This document shows, piece by piece, positions 53,200 through 63,064 of a DNA stretch of 64,000 nt. A model generated the notes under the pieces. That model was given only the letters and a program-made list of their open reading frames with translations, was not told the DNA's origin and made no database searches. Every line of letters starts with the position of its first letter. The first letter of the stretch is position 1. The DNA comes from Microcoleus vaginatus WJT46-NPBG5 (lineage in GTDB: Bacteria > Cyanobacteriota > Cyanobacteriia > Cyanobacteriales > Oscillatoriaceae): the NCBI GenBank assembly GCA_019359355.1, contig JAHHHM010000004.1:248001-312000 (forward strand), read 5' to 3'. The position numbers were made by a program, and so were the translations under genes.

Positions 53200-53772
53200 T
53201 AGAGTGGCCTTGCACTTAGCAATTAGTAAACATTAAATGTCAGATCAACTTCTCCCGTTTAACCCTCTCTCCGAACTATCACAGATGCGAAATCATTCTT
53301 CGAGAGTAAAAATCTAGGCTGATTCCCTATTTTGAAGAAAAATTTATTTCTTTTGTTTTCTTTGTAGGGTCAGGTTAGGGAAGAGTAGAAGAGGATTAAG
53401 AAGAACTAAGAAACTCTGTTACGTGGCTAAAGTTCTTTTCACTTTATTCATCTTAGCCGGCTGATTCACATCTTGCCCCATAAAAATCTCAGATAATTTT
53501 CCACACTTCTAGCACTTCTCAATTTAGTGCAATACATCTTTTAGGCTGCCAAGCCTAGATCTCTTACTAATTTGCGCCCCTACATAGCGTATGAATACGA
53601 ATTAGAACCGCTATATTATATGAGTATTCAAGAACAAAATCGGCTTTTTCTCTAAAATTTACAATCTAAAATATAAAATCTAAGCACTGACCTCAAATTG
53701 CTAGTTTGGACAAGTCGTGATCGGGTTGCCGGCTAAAAATTTTCATCAAGGTTTAAATTATCTTTAAATCTG
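53200..53772. other. Gene-free stretch
   Basis: About 570 bases between two minus-strand genes. A weak 6-bp inverted repeat (ATAGCG/CGCTAT) is present. No gene or RNA recognised. Confidence 0.4.
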
Positions 53773-55476
53773 CTAAGGAACTGACTGTTTTACCGGCAGG
53801 GATATCGTCACCTCGGTTTTCTCACCTTCTTGAGAATTCACATTAATTTTTCCTTCGTGTTTTTCAATAATTTTAAAGCAAATCGCCATCCCTAATCCTG
53901 TCCCTTGTCCCACCGGCTTTGTGGTAAAAAATGGGTCAAAAATTTTATCTATAATCTCTGGGGGAATTCCAGAGCCATTATCTCGAATTCGCACTTGTAT
54001 TTGAGAAGAAGAAACTGTTTCTGTCAGAATAGCAATTTCTTTATAAGGTTGCTGTTTTTGCTCTTGCAGCGAATCAATAGCATTGCCAATGATATTCATA
54101 AAAACTTGGTTTAACTGAGCCGGCGAACATTCAACTAGCGGTAAATTTCCGTATTTTTTAATAACAGTAATTCCTTCCGGTGTAATTCGGTTACTTAAAA
54201 TCAAAAGCGTACTATCGATGCCTTCATGTAAATTAACTTTTTTTACCTCAGATTCATCAAGTCGCGAGAAGTTTCGCAGGGATAAAACCAGCTGTCGAAT
54301 TCGCTCGGCTCCCATTTTTATAGAATTTAGCAGCTTGGGCAAGTCTTCAATCAGATACTCTAATTCGATTTCTGATGTTTTAGTTTGAATTTCTGGTGTG
54401 GTATTCGGATATTGCTGCTGATAAAGCTCTACTAAATTCAGCAAGTCTTGCAAATACTCTTGAGCATATTTAATATTGCCGTAGATAAAGCCGGCGGGAT
54501 TATTAATTTCATGAGCGATCCCAGCCACCATTTGACCGAGACTCGACATTTTTTCTGTTTGAATCAGTTGCGCTTGAGTTTTTTGCAGTTCGTGCAGCGC
54601 TTGTTGCAACTCGGTGGCTTTTTCTCTCAATTGCGCTTCCGATTCTCGCACAGCATCTTCTGAACGTTTGCGGTCGGTGATATCTTGAAAAATTAGCAGC
54701 GAACCTCCCTCGCCACTGCGTCCGGTAATGGGTGCGACGGTTACTTCCAGAAATCGGAAGCTGCTATCACCGGCATCAATTTGGAAAATTTTTGGGGAAA
54801 AGCGTGTTTCAGAAGTCGAACAGCGGTTGATAAAGTCTATTAAACTTTGGCGTTCCGATTCAAGGAAAAATTGCCCAAAAAACGTTCCAATCGCCTCGCG
54901 TTCGCTTATCCCCAGGAATTCCTCAGCATATCGGTTCCAAGTCAAAATGGTTGCCGCTTCATCGACGGCGACAACCCCGATGGGAGCGCGATCTAGCAGT
55001 CGCTCCATATACTGCGCCGGCTGTGGCGGCGGCGCAGAAGCGTTAGATAAGCTGGCTTGGGCTGCTATTAGCATAGAGCGATAGCTGCGGCGCTGCTTAG
55101 TTCGGGTAATCGCTTCTTGTAAAGCGATGACCAAAGCCTCGCCTTCAGCAGTTGACCGGCAGCTGACTTGATTGCCTAGGAAGGGTGAAAATTGCAATGC
55201 TTGCTGCATCTGCTGGTGGAAAGCTGGATGGCTGAGAATCAGCACAGCCAAGTCTTTATCCACAGATTGAACGCGCTGGGCAATATGTACCGGCTCACTC
55301 ACAAGTGAACCGAGCACGACCACGTCTAGATTAATTTCTCCCGCCTCCAAGCTTTGCAGCAACGGTTCAGGATCTAGTTCAAACTCAACCAATTCCTCTG
55401 GCAATAAGCTGAGGCTTTTATGAAGTACCGTCAAGGTAGCGGGGTCTACCTGCACCATGACGATTTTACCTGCCAT
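53773..55476 (-). CDS. PAS-domain histidine kinase with degenerate N-terminal receiver-like domain
   Basis: 567 residues. The N-terminal 1-130 looks like a receiver fold without the acidic phospho-acceptor pattern (LDVVVLGSLVSEP where the Asp site would be), i.e. a pseudo-receiver. A PAS domain follows at about 150-275 (APIGVVAVDEAATILTWNRYAEEFLGI), then a coiled coil. The HisKA is of the HEINNP type, with His about 322. A HATPase follows, with DNGSGIPPEI and GQGTGLGMAICFKIIEKHEG. Kinase motifs are intact. It is the second gene after an acyl-CoA dehydrogenase, separated by three bases. Confidence 0.92.
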   Translation of the reverse strand: MAGKIVMVQVDPATLTVLHKSLSLLPEELVEFELDPEPLLQSLEAGEINLDVVVLGSLVSEPVHIAQRVQSVDKDLAVLILSHPAFHQQMQQALQFSPFLGNQVSCRSTAEGEALVIALQEAITRTKQRRSYRSMLIAAQASLSNASAPPPQPAQYMERLLDRAPIGVVAVDEAATILTWNRYAEEFLGISEREAIGTFFGQFFLESERQSLIDFINRCSTSETRFSPKIFQIDAGDSSFRFLEVTVAPITGRSGEGGSLLIFQDITDRKRSEDAVRESEAQLREKATELQQALHELQKTQAQLIQTEKMSSLGQMVAGIAHEINNPAGFIYGNIKYAQEYLQDLLNLVELYQQQYPNTTPEIQTKTSEIELEYLIEDLPKLLNSIKMGAERIRQLVLSLRNFSRLDESEVKKVNLHEGIDSTLLILSNRITPEGITVIKKYGNLPLVECSPAQLNQVFMNIIGNAIDSLQEQKQQPYKEIAILTETVSSSQIQVRIRDNGSGIPPEIIDKIFDPFFTTKPVGQGTGLGMAICFKIIEKHEGKINVNSQEGEKTEVTISLPVKQSVP

Positions 55477-55479
55477 TTC

Positions 55480-56661
55480 TTAATCTCCCAGCAACGGTAG
55501 ACCGAGCAGTGCCCGACCAGCCCATGTTCGCAGGATATCAGTTGTGGGGGACATGACGTGAGCGGCACGCGCATCACGCAGCAGGCGCTCTAACTTAGAA
55601 CCGTCTCGGTAATTAATGCCGCCGGTTATTGTCATCACTTCGTTCACAACATTAACGGCACAATCAGCCACTTCTGCTTTCGCTGAGCAGAGCGCTGCTA
55701 GGGTATTCGGGCCACCTGAGTCAGCTTCAGTGGCTGCATAATAAATCAGCCGGCGAGTTCGCTCTACCACGCTCCATAATGTGCCCAGCCGGTGTTGCAT
55801 CACAGGTGTCTGACCGAGGGTTGAACCGCTGTGGGTATAGTAGCGTTTAGATAAGTGAATCCGCGCTTCTTCTAAAGCTGCACTGGCGACACCTAAATAA
55901 GTGCCGGCCATTGCGACTAAGAAATAAGGGGCGACAACGTTAAATACATACCAAATTTGATCGCCTTCTGCACCGAGAAGATCCTGGCGCGGCACCGGCA
56001 CATTTCGCAGTTCTGCTGAGCATGAAGAGTTGCCCCGCATTCCTAAGCCGGCCCAAGGTTTCCCCCAGATCAGTCCTTCTGCGCCATTGGATATCATCGC
56101 GCAGGAAAACTCTCCCACGGCATTAGCATCTGCTGCTGTGGTGGAAATCACGTATGAGTCCGCGTATCCGCCGTTTGTAATAAAAGACTTCTGTCCGTTG
56201 ACGCGAAACATTGCCGGCGACTCTACCGTTAATTGGCACTGCGGAAGATAGAAGTGTGCGCCGCTTCCCGGTTCACTCAGCGCTAAGGTGGTGAGGTGTT
56301 TGCCTTGGCAGATCGGTTCCACATAACGCTCTTGTTGGTAGGGAGTGGCTTTGGCGGCAAGCACTGCTGTACCGACACTGTGCATTCCAAAACAAAGTGC
56401 GGTTGAGGCGCACTCGCCTCCCAGTATTTCACAAACTTGTGTCAGTGCTAAAAGACCTTGTCCCAGACCTCCCTTTGCTTTTGGTACGACTAAGCCACCC
56501 AAGCCGGCTGCCTGCATGGCGCGAATTCCTTGCTCTGGCCAACAGGCATCTCGGTCTACTTTGATTGTCTCGATCGCAACAACTTCGTGTGCGATGTCCC
56601 GCGTGCTTTCCAGAATTGTTTCAAAACTGAAAGGATTCTTTTTTTGACTGATAGCAATCAT
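55480..56661 (-). CDS. Acyl-CoA dehydrogenase family protein
   Basis: 393 residues with the three-part acyl-CoA dehydrogenase fold: N-terminal helices, middle beta domain (ALSEPGSGAHF, SFITNGGYADSYVI) and C-terminal helical domain (VMTITGGINYRDGSKLERLLRDARAAHV). The catalytic base expected near residue 370 in straight-chain enzymes falls in a region reading RDARAAHVMSPT. This resembles the family's flavin-dependent monooxygenase-like and DszC-like branch, so the reaction is uncertain. FAD is the likely cofactor. Its stop lies three bases before a histidine kinase gene, so the two are probably co-transcribed. Confidence 0.85.
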   Translation of the reverse strand: MIAISQKKNPFSFETILESTRDIAHEVVAIETIKVDRDACWPEQGIRAMQAAGLGGLVVPKAKGGLGQGLLALTQVCEILGGECASTALCFGMHSVGTAVLAAKATPYQQERYVEPICQGKHLTTLALSEPGSGAHFYLPQCQLTVESPAMFRVNGQKSFITNGGYADSYVISTTAADANAVGEFSCAMISNGAEGLIWGKPWAGLGMRGNSSCSAELRNVPVPRQDLLGAEGDQIWYVFNVVAPYFLVAMAGTYLGVASAALEEARIHLSKRYYTHSGSTLGQTPVMQHRLGTLWSVVERTRRLIYYAATEADSGGPNTLAALCSAKAEVADCAVNVVNEVMTITGGINYRDGSKLERLLRDARAAHVMSPTTDILRTWAGRALLGLPLLGD

Positions 56662-57486
56662 TTTTTACCTTCTATCAGAAGCAGTTTTATAAAGATTCTA
56701 AAACTTGACTGTAGTAACCCCTAACCGAGTTCCATCAGTTAAGTCCTTCTTTGATGCACATTCCCAGAGTTTTTTCGCCTAATTAGTTGAGTGGAAGCGC
56801 TTACAACCTTAAACTATGCGGTTTCCCGACTCCCCAAAACTTTATGAGTCTATCCTTACACAATTCGTGCCGGCTGTTAATTTCTCCAATTTTCTCTGTA
56901 ACAGAGCTATCCTCCCCAGTGTGCACCTTAGACTTGCCGGCTAAAAATTTAAGGGCAAGACCCTGAGCCATTCCTCTGTATTAGCGCAGGTTTATACTCA
57001 CTAACATTGCTTTATTAAGAATAGTTTATCAGTTAATCATTGTCATTGTAAAGTATGCACCTTCTGAGCGTTTCAAGCTTTCAGACAATTTCACTACAGC
57101 AATTGCCTGAGATCACCTCAAACATACAGGCAGCTATAAAAGCAGATGGGTTAAACTTTTATATTTTATAAGACTGATAAAGTTTTTAAATGGCATCCAA
57201 AATCAACGGTTATTTTCTGAAACAGCATCTATCTAGGGGATGAGTTTATTCTAAAGAGATTAAGATTATTGAATACAAATAGCGCTCAGAGGTCTTTGCA
57301 TCGGCGGTGCCTGCACCCGGATGTGCGTAGATTATTCAGTCCTACCACACGCCTGCCGGTAATGGTGGGATGGCACAGTTGTCTGGATAACCCCAGAGGA
57401 AATTACTCTAGAGGAGAAAAGACCATAATTGCTGTGAGGCGATCACTCTCTGCGCCAAGAGCAATCGCTCACCTCAAAACAGCCTT
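56662..57486. other. Long gene-free, AT-rich stretch
   Basis: About 825 bases upstream of the acyl-CoA dehydrogenase and downstream of the alpha-glucosidase gene. No terminator or RNA gene was recognised; a 73-codon frame near 57269 has no support. Confidence 0.45.
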
Positions 57487-59823
57487 CTAAAACCTTAGCG
57501 TTCGAGCTGTTCCATCATCAGAAAAACGCTGCTCTCCCACACCGGCAACTTGTACAATCACCTCACGGGAGGGTGGGTTGTAGTTCCCCTCACGCGCGGC
57601 AATTTCAACAATGGTTTGTTGCCCTTCGGAATGCACGCGATAAGTTGTTGTTGTCCAAGCGCCGGCTGCGAATTCAAAGGTAGTTCCGTCATCTTCATAG
57701 AGCGTAAATTCCCCATTTCCCGGCCAAATTCGCAAGGTTAATTCATCTAGGGGACGCTCATCAACGTGTTGCATCACCGGCATCATGGGAATAATCGCGC
57801 CCTCCCGTACATAAAGCGGCATCCGTTCTAAGGGTGCGTGTGCCAAAATGTGCGTCGATCCTTCGTAACGCTCACCACTCCACCAGTCATACCACGCGCC
57901 TTCAGGCAAATAAACTGCCCGGTGTTCAACGCCTGGACGATAGATGGGGGCGGCCATTAGGGAAGGGCCAAGCAAAACTTGATCGTAAAGCTTATAAGTG
58001 GTGGGATCGTTCGGAAAATGATAAACTAGCGGTCGCAGAATCGGTGCGCCGGTGGATGCAGCCTCCGAGAAAAGCGTGTAAATGTAAGGCAGCAGCCGGT
58101 AGCGCAACTCGATGTATTCGCGGCAAATTTTCTCGACGCGATCGCCAAACACCCACGGTTCATGCCGTGCGGTACTCATTGCAGAATGCCCGCGCATCAA
58201 AGGATAGAGCATTCCCACTTGCATCCATCGGGCGAATAATTCTGCCGTGGCGTTACCGGCAAACCCACCAATATCGCATCCGACAAATGCCACTCCCGAA
58301 AGCCCCATATTGCACAGCATGGGCAATGACATTTCCAGGTGTTCCCACAGCGATTGATTGTCACCCATCCAAACGGATGACCATCGCTGAATGCCGGCAT
58401 ACCCGGATCGTGTTAGCACGAATGATCGCTGGGTGGAACGGTGCCGGTTTAAGCCTTCCTGACACGCCTGTGACATCATCAATCCGTACAAATTATGCAC
58501 TTCTGCATGAGTGGCGCGTTCCTCATCTGGGCCTTGGGGTGCATCCTGGGGAAACCAGATTTTATTACCCGGATCTCCAAATGGTCGGTCGTCAAGTGCC
58601 GGCTCATTCATATCATTCCAGATGCCGGCGATTCCGATATCCGTTAGGCTTTTATGCCAGTCACCCCACCATTTGCGAACATCAGGACGGGCAAAATCGG
58701 GAAAAACGGCCTTATCCGGCCAAACGTAGCCGTGGAATAACTGACCATCAGCTTTCCGCACAAAACAGTCGTTTTCGACTCCCTCATCAAAAACTGGGTA
58801 ATCTCCCTCTGGTTCATACTTCACACCTGGATCGATAATCGTCACGGCTTTGAAGCCATTTTGCGCCAAATCGCTAACTAACTGTTTGGGATCGGGGAAA
58901 CGTTTGGGACTCCAGGTAAACACGCGGTAGCCGCGCATATAGTCAATATCGAGATGAATCACATCACAGGGAATGTGCCGGCTGCGAAATTCCTCAGCCA
59001 GTTCGCGCACCACTTCCTCAGATTCATAACTCCACCGGCATTGGTGATAACCGAGTGACCACTTCGGCGGCAGTGGCATCTTGCCTGTTAGCTCACCGTA
59101 AGTTTGCAAAATTTGAGCCGGCCCTGGGCCGTAGATAATGTAATAATCTAGCTCCTGGGCACGGGTTTCCATGCGCCAAACACCCGGCTGCTCCGCACCG
59201 AGATCAAACTGACTCCAATGGGTGGTGTTGAAGAAGATGCCGTAAGCAAGATGGGGACGCAGGGCGATAAAAAAGGGAATCGCCTGGTACATTTCATCGC
59301 TAAGCGACCCGTAATCGAGGGCGTCAGTTGTCCAGTTGGTTTTGACCTCGCTGAGTTTGTCGAGTAGGCCGGTGCGTTCTCCAAACCCGTAGAAATGCTC
59401 ATCGGCTTCGATTTGCTTCCAGCCGGCAATCGTTCCGCTACGCCAGCCGGTGCCGTTGCCGGTGTCTTGTGCAAAGGGGTTTCCCTCCTTGTCGATGCAC
59501 GTAATTTTGCATTTGTCAAGTTCTACAGATACGCGCATCTGATCAGTCTCGATTTCCACAGCCTCAGCGGTTTCCCGCATTTGATAAGGTATAGCCGGCC
59601 ATTCCGCATCATCTCGTGCAACTGCCCAAGATCGGCGCGGTTTAAAGGTGCCGGTGGGTGTCATTCGCACCCGAATTAAATTGGGTGCCAGCACAGTGAT
59701 TTGGAAATGAGGGCCGGCACAATCAAAGAGAACATTGCGATCATCCTGTCGCACAGATTGTACGGCTTCTAAAGTTGACCACGGCTGCTCAGCTACTTGA
59801 AGTTTTCCGAAATACTGGGGCAT
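57487..59823 (-). CDS. GH31 alpha-glucosidase
   Basis: 778 residues, a typical length. N-terminal beta domains (about 1-230) include EHFYGFGERTGLLDK. The TIM-barrel has GYHQCRWSYESEEVV, IHLDIDYMRGYRVFTW, and the nucleophile motif GIWNDMNEPALDDRPFG, with Asp of WNDMNEP. The acid/base region is SSVWMGDNQSLWEHL, with the Asp in GDN. C-terminal beta domains follow (PMMPVMQHVDERPLDELTL). It would release glucose from the non-reducing end of alpha-glucans or maltodextrins. No signal peptide, so cytoplasmic. It probably works with glycogen breakdown enzymes. Confidence 0.95.
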   Translation of the reverse strand: MPQYFGKLQVAEQPWSTLEAVQSVRQDDRNVLFDCAGPHFQITVLAPNLIRVRMTPTGTFKPRRSWAVARDDAEWPAIPYQMRETAEAVEIETDQMRVSVELDKCKITCIDKEGNPFAQDTGNGTGWRSGTIAGWKQIEADEHFYGFGERTGLLDKLSEVKTNWTTDALDYGSLSDEMYQAIPFFIALRPHLAYGIFFNTTHWSQFDLGAEQPGVWRMETRAQELDYYIIYGPGPAQILQTYGELTGKMPLPPKWSLGYHQCRWSYESEEVVRELAEEFRSRHIPCDVIHLDIDYMRGYRVFTWSPKRFPDPKQLVSDLAQNGFKAVTIIDPGVKYEPEGDYPVFDEGVENDCFVRKADGQLFHGYVWPDKAVFPDFARPDVRKWWGDWHKSLTDIGIAGIWNDMNEPALDDRPFGDPGNKIWFPQDAPQGPDEERATHAEVHNLYGLMMSQACQEGLNRHRSTQRSFVLTRSGYAGIQRWSSVWMGDNQSLWEHLEMSLPMLCNMGLSGVAFVGCDIGGFAGNATAELFARWMQVGMLYPLMRGHSAMSTARHEPWVFGDRVEKICREYIELRYRLLPYIYTLFSEAASTGAPILRPLVYHFPNDPTTYKLYDQVLLGPSLMAAPIYRPGVEHRAVYLPEGAWYDWWSGERYEGSTHILAHAPLERMPLYVREGAIIPMMPVMQHVDERPLDELTLRIWPGNGEFTLYEDDGTTFEFAAGAWTTTTYRVHSEGQQTIVEIAAREGNYNPPSREVIVQVAGVGEQRFSDDGTARTLRF

Positions 59824-60046
59824 AAATTATCCTAAAAAACAACTAAAAAACTGGTTCTATTTTGCAACTAAATTCTTCCTTATTTAGTCTCAAATTTCAA
59901 TATTTAATTCTCAGTTCTTCAGGCTAAATTCTTAATTCCTCTTCAGGTAGATCGTCATATCGCCTTTGTTCCGCCGGCAGGCAGATAAAATTCTTAGGGA
60001 AAATCGCCTAGATTAAGCCAAGAAAAGGAAAACCGGAGACAACGAC

Positions 60047-60790
60047 GTGACAAAAGAAGACGCTGGACTACACGAGCAAGCGCTAGGTAAAGCAGCAGAA
60101 ATCGGGATAAGCAGCCAACTGGATGAAGTTGATAATGTAGAGGTCGATATCAAGGCCGATCCCTTCAAGCTGATGACAGGCGAAGTCGATGCTGTTGAGA
60201 TCAAAGGTGAAGGGATGGTCATGCAGCAAGACCTGCGGATGGAAAAGATAGAAATGCAGATGGGTCGCGTTGGGATCAATCCGATGAAGGCTGCTTTGGG
60301 CGAAATTGAACTGACCAAGCCGGCAGATGGCAGTGCGAAGGTTGTTCTTACAGAAGCAGATATTAACCGCGCTTTCAACTCCGACTATATCAGCGGTATG
60401 CTGAAAAATATGGAGGTGAATATTGATGGAAAACCCACAACTATTGACACCCAAGAGATAAATTTTAGCCTTCCAAGTGATAATAAAGTGGGTTTAAATG
60501 CAACGGTGCTGTTGCGCGGCAGCAACGAGACTCAGCAAATCGCTTTTACAGCCGTGCCTCGCGTCCGCCCCAACGGTCAAGGCGTGGTGCTTGAGGATGT
60601 TGAGTATGCTGAACACAAGGAACTTTCGCCAGAATTGACGAATGCTTTGTTAGAAAAATCGGCAGAAATTCTCGATTTCAGTAACTTTGAACTGGAAGGG
60701 ATGTCTCTGAAAATTGACCGACTCGATGTGAAAGGCGGCAAGTTAACCATGCAAGCAGCAGCCCACGTTGAGAAAATTCCTTCAGCCTAA
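60047..60790 (+). CDS. DUF2993 (LmeA-like) phospholipid-binding domain protein
   Basis: 247 residues starting at a GTG. DUF2993 features include ADPFKLMTGEVDAVEIKGEG, ELTKPADGSAKVVLTEADIN and the C-terminal LKIDRLDVKGGKLTMQAAAHV. Unlike actinobacterial LmeA there is no lipoprotein signal; the cyanobacterial form appears soluble or membrane-peripheral. Function unknown. It converges with the pentapeptide gene, with a perfect 15-bp inverted repeat between them. Confidence 0.82.
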   Translation: MTKEDAGLHEQALGKAAEIGISSQLDEVDNVEVDIKADPFKLMTGEVDAVEIKGEGMVMQQDLRMEKIEMQMGRVGINPMKAALGEIELTKPADGSAKVVLTEADINRAFNSDYISGMLKNMEVNIDGKPTTIDTQEINFSLPSDNKVGLNATVLLRGSNETQQIAFTAVPRVRPNGQGVVLEDVEYAEHKELSPELTNALLEKSAEILDFSNFELEGMSLKIDRLDVKGGKLTMQAAAHVEKIPSA

Positions 60791-60806
60791 CGGTATTGAG
60801 GTAGGC

Positions 60807-60867
60807 ACAAAGCATTTGGGTGGTACATACTTGCGATTTCTATTCATTTGAAACCCAAATGCTTTGT
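60807..60867. repeat. 15-bp perfect inverted repeat between convergent genes
   Basis: ACAAAGCATTTGGGT (60807-60821) and its exact complement (60853-60867) flank a 31-base loop. It lies between the ends of two convergent genes and may act as a bidirectional terminator. The core AAGCATTTG also occurs in a hairpin at 62940-62988. Confidence 0.75.
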
Positions 60868-60907
60868 CCTTCAAAGATGGATTGATACAAATCTAGTAGA
60901 GCCAGGT

Positions 60908-62581
60908 TTACCGATGTTTGCCGGCTAGAAGGCCGACTAAAAGTTGAATGGTGGCCGCGCGATCAGCAAGTAAGGCTTGTAAAGCTTCGGCGGGTAAGGC
61001 TTGCAAGGTTTGCAAATGATTAAAATAACTCGCACTTAAGGCAGAATGATCGGCTTTTGGAGCGGTTTCTGCTCTTATTAGCAGTTTATCTTTATTATTT
61101 CCTTTCTTTTCGATAGAAACTAACTCAATTCCAGCTTGGGGGCTGCCTTTGGTGAGTTGCTGGAAGGCAAGGGCAACCAGACGGGGATCAATGGGTTGGT
61201 TGTGATACAGGTCGAGCGTTTGGCACATCGGAGCGATAAAATCAGCAAAATCCCCATCTTTAAAGGATTGGTTCCAGTTATCCGGTTTGCGGCGCTCGTT
61301 ATGATCGCGGCTTTCTTCAGGGGGGAGGGCGATAAAAGCCGGTCGCTTTTCTGACGGTAAACGCATGAAAACATATTCACAGCGCACCCCATCGAGTTTA
61401 GTATCGGGAGTAATATTCCAACCTTCAACATAAGCGCCGGTGAGGGTAGCGCTGGTGAAATCTGCCTGATCCAGTAAGGTATGTACCAGTTTGCTATTAG
61501 CAAGCTTGGCCTTTTGTAAGCAAGCTTCAACTAAGTTAGCTTCGATGAAACTGGCTCCGACTAAATTAGCGCCTTTGAGGTAAACACCTTGCAAGTCTTG
61601 CCGATCAAAGTTTTGGTTGGCACCTTTGCCCGTAATCACCAGTTCTCGCACTTGCGGGTTTTTGAGATAGGTGTTGCCTGGATGAGCGAGATCCAGCTTT
61701 TGGGTATCTTTGAAACAAGTGTGGGTAAGATTTGCATTTCTAAAGTCTGTGTTTTTTAAGGTAGCCTGGGTGAAATCGGTGTCAGTGAGGATAGCGTAGC
61801 GAAAGCTAGTGCCGCCTGTGGCAGCAAAGGCAACCGCCGAGCTACGAATCCAAGCATCTCGTTTGTCTCCTCTGATAGCACGCCAACCAAGGAAAGCAGA
61901 AAAGATTAAAAAGGCGAAGGCGAAGGCGACGGCGACGACGAATGCGACGGCGACGGATCCGGCGAAGGCGAAAGCGACGGCGACGACGAATGCGACGGCG
62001 ACGGCGAGCGCGAAGGCTCCGCCGACCGCGACCGCAAAAGCGACCGCGACCGCAAAAGCGACCGCGACCGCGACCGCGACCGCGACCGAGAAGGCGACAG
62101 CTCCGACTCCGGCGAAGACGAAGGTTCCGCGGACAACGGCAAAGACTCCGGCAAAGGCTCCGCCGACGGCGACGACTCGGGCGACGGCGATGGCATTGAT
62201 TCCCCGGCGAATCGCTAGGAAACCAAACCCGACTACTATACCTAAAAGAATCGACCCAGTAATCGTGCTGTAGGGATTCCTGCTATCAAATAGGATAGCT
62301 GTGTAAGTAGCTACAATTAAGGCAACAAAGCCAGCAATCCCTGAGAGCAAAAAGCAAACAAATAACAAGATCATCACCCATTGTTTGGGTAAACCGGCTC
62401 TTGCTTTTATAAACTTCGCGCCTGTGAGATTTGCCTTATTGAAGTTTGCACCTCGGATATCCGCTTTGCTAAAATCTGCTCTTGATAGGTCTTTACCTTT
62501 GAAGTTTTGCCCCCGCAGATCCTCCCCCCGAAAGTCTCTCTTACCGTCTTGGTAACGCTTCAACACTTCACTCGCTTTCAT
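60908..62581 (-). CDS. Pentapeptide-repeat membrane protein with Ala/Val/Phe low-complexity segment
   Basis: 557 residues in four parts. (1) N-terminal pentapeptides (about 20-60: GEDLRGQNFKGKDLSRADFS). (2) A membrane region (about 65-240) with two ordinary helices, then a long Ala/Val/Phe/Gly tract in which alternating VAVAVAVAF runs dominate, encoded by a CGTCGC-type hexanucleotide repeat. (3) A second pentapeptide block (about 260-390). (4) A soluble C-terminal domain (about 425-557: GDFADFIAPMCQTLDLYHN...). The first methionine has no strong ribosome site but begins a well-ordered sequence. Role unknown. Confidence 0.82.
   Translation of the reverse strand: MKASEVLKRYQDGKRDFRGEDLRGQNFKGKDLSRADFSKADIRGANFNKANLTGAKFIKARAGLPKQWVMILLFVCFLLSGIAGFVALIVATYTAILFDSRNPYSTITGSILLGIVVGFGFLAIRRGINAIAVARVVAVGGAFAGVFAVVRGTFVFAGVGAVAFSVAVAVAVAVAFAVAVAFAVAVGGAFALAVAVAFVVAVAFAFAGSVAVAFVVAVAFAFAFLIFSAFLGWRAIRGDKRDAWIRSSAVAFAATGGTSFRYAILTDTDFTQATLKNTDFRNANLTHTCFKDTQKLDLAHPGNTYLKNPQVRELVITGKGANQNFDRQDLQGVYLKGANLVGASFIEANLVEACLQKAKLANSKLVHTLLDQADFTSATLTGAYVEGWNITPDTKLDGVRCEYVFMRLPSEKRPAFIALPPEESRDHNERRKPDNWNQSFKDGDFADFIAPMCQTLDLYHNQPIDPRLVALAFQQLTKGSPQAGIELVSIEKKGNNKDKLLIRAETAPKADHSALSASYFNHLQTLQALPAEALQALLADRAATIQLLVGLLAGKHR
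61913..62180. repeat. GCGACG-type hexanucleotide repeat array in a coding region
   Basis: About 270 bases made largely of imperfect GCGACG/GCGAAG/GCGACC hexamers, read on the minus strand as alternating Val/Ala/Phe. Hexamer slippage would keep the frame. Confidence 0.8.
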
Positions 62582-63064
62582 CGAGCCGGCTTCTCCACAA
62601 TCTAGAGTTCAGTCAGCAATTATCGTTCTAGTTTGCTTATCCATCCGTGACCACCCTGCTCTTGAAAAAGTTATTCAAATTGGCGGTTAATCACAATGTT
62701 TGCACTACTATAGCCCAGATATCTGTGCTAACCGAGCTAAAAATATGAATTTGTGAAAATTTTTGTCACAAACTAGATTTTTATCAATTCTTGCAGAAAT
62801 CTCCTGTGTTCAAAGATTTCTTAAAGCTGATCTCCTCAACTTTTTTGACAGCCGATGTCTATTCCCATTTTTTTAAATCCCGTAGGAGTGAAGCATTTCT
62901 GCCAAAATACTGGATTCACTGCGCCAAGATGAACAAGCGAATGCTTCACCCTTCAGCGCTCCTGAAAGAAGAAGAAGGGCGAAGCATTTGATTTGTCAAA
63001 TTTTGGATTTTGAATTCTCAGTTATTCCCCAAATGTGTTGCCCCAACATACATATTTGGGTTAA
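62582..63064. other. Gene-free stretch with a dispersed-repeat hairpin
   Basis: About 480 bases. AATGCTTCACCCTTC (62940-62954) pairs with GAAGGGCGAAGCATT (62974-62988), 14 of 15 positions. A related GTGAAGCATTTCTGCC occurs near 62889. No gene apparent. Confidence 0.55.
62940..62988. repeat. Interspersed hairpin of the GAAGCATTTG type
   Basis: An imperfect 15-bp inverted repeat with one mismatch and a 19-base loop. The GGGCGAAGCATTTG core is, from memory, a recurring cyanobacterial repeat, and is partly shared with 60807-60867. Confidence 0.65.

Noticed and set aside
57834-58838. 334-codon plus-strand frame inside the alpha-glucosidase gene
   Set aside because: Long, but fully antisense to a GH31 gene with all catalytic motifs. 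Its own product shows no domain and a biased Arg/Ser/His content.
61809-62273. 154-codon Ala/Thr/Lys polymer frame on the plus strand
   Set aside because: It is a by-product of the hexanucleotide array; the minus-strand frame carries pentapeptide domains on both sides.
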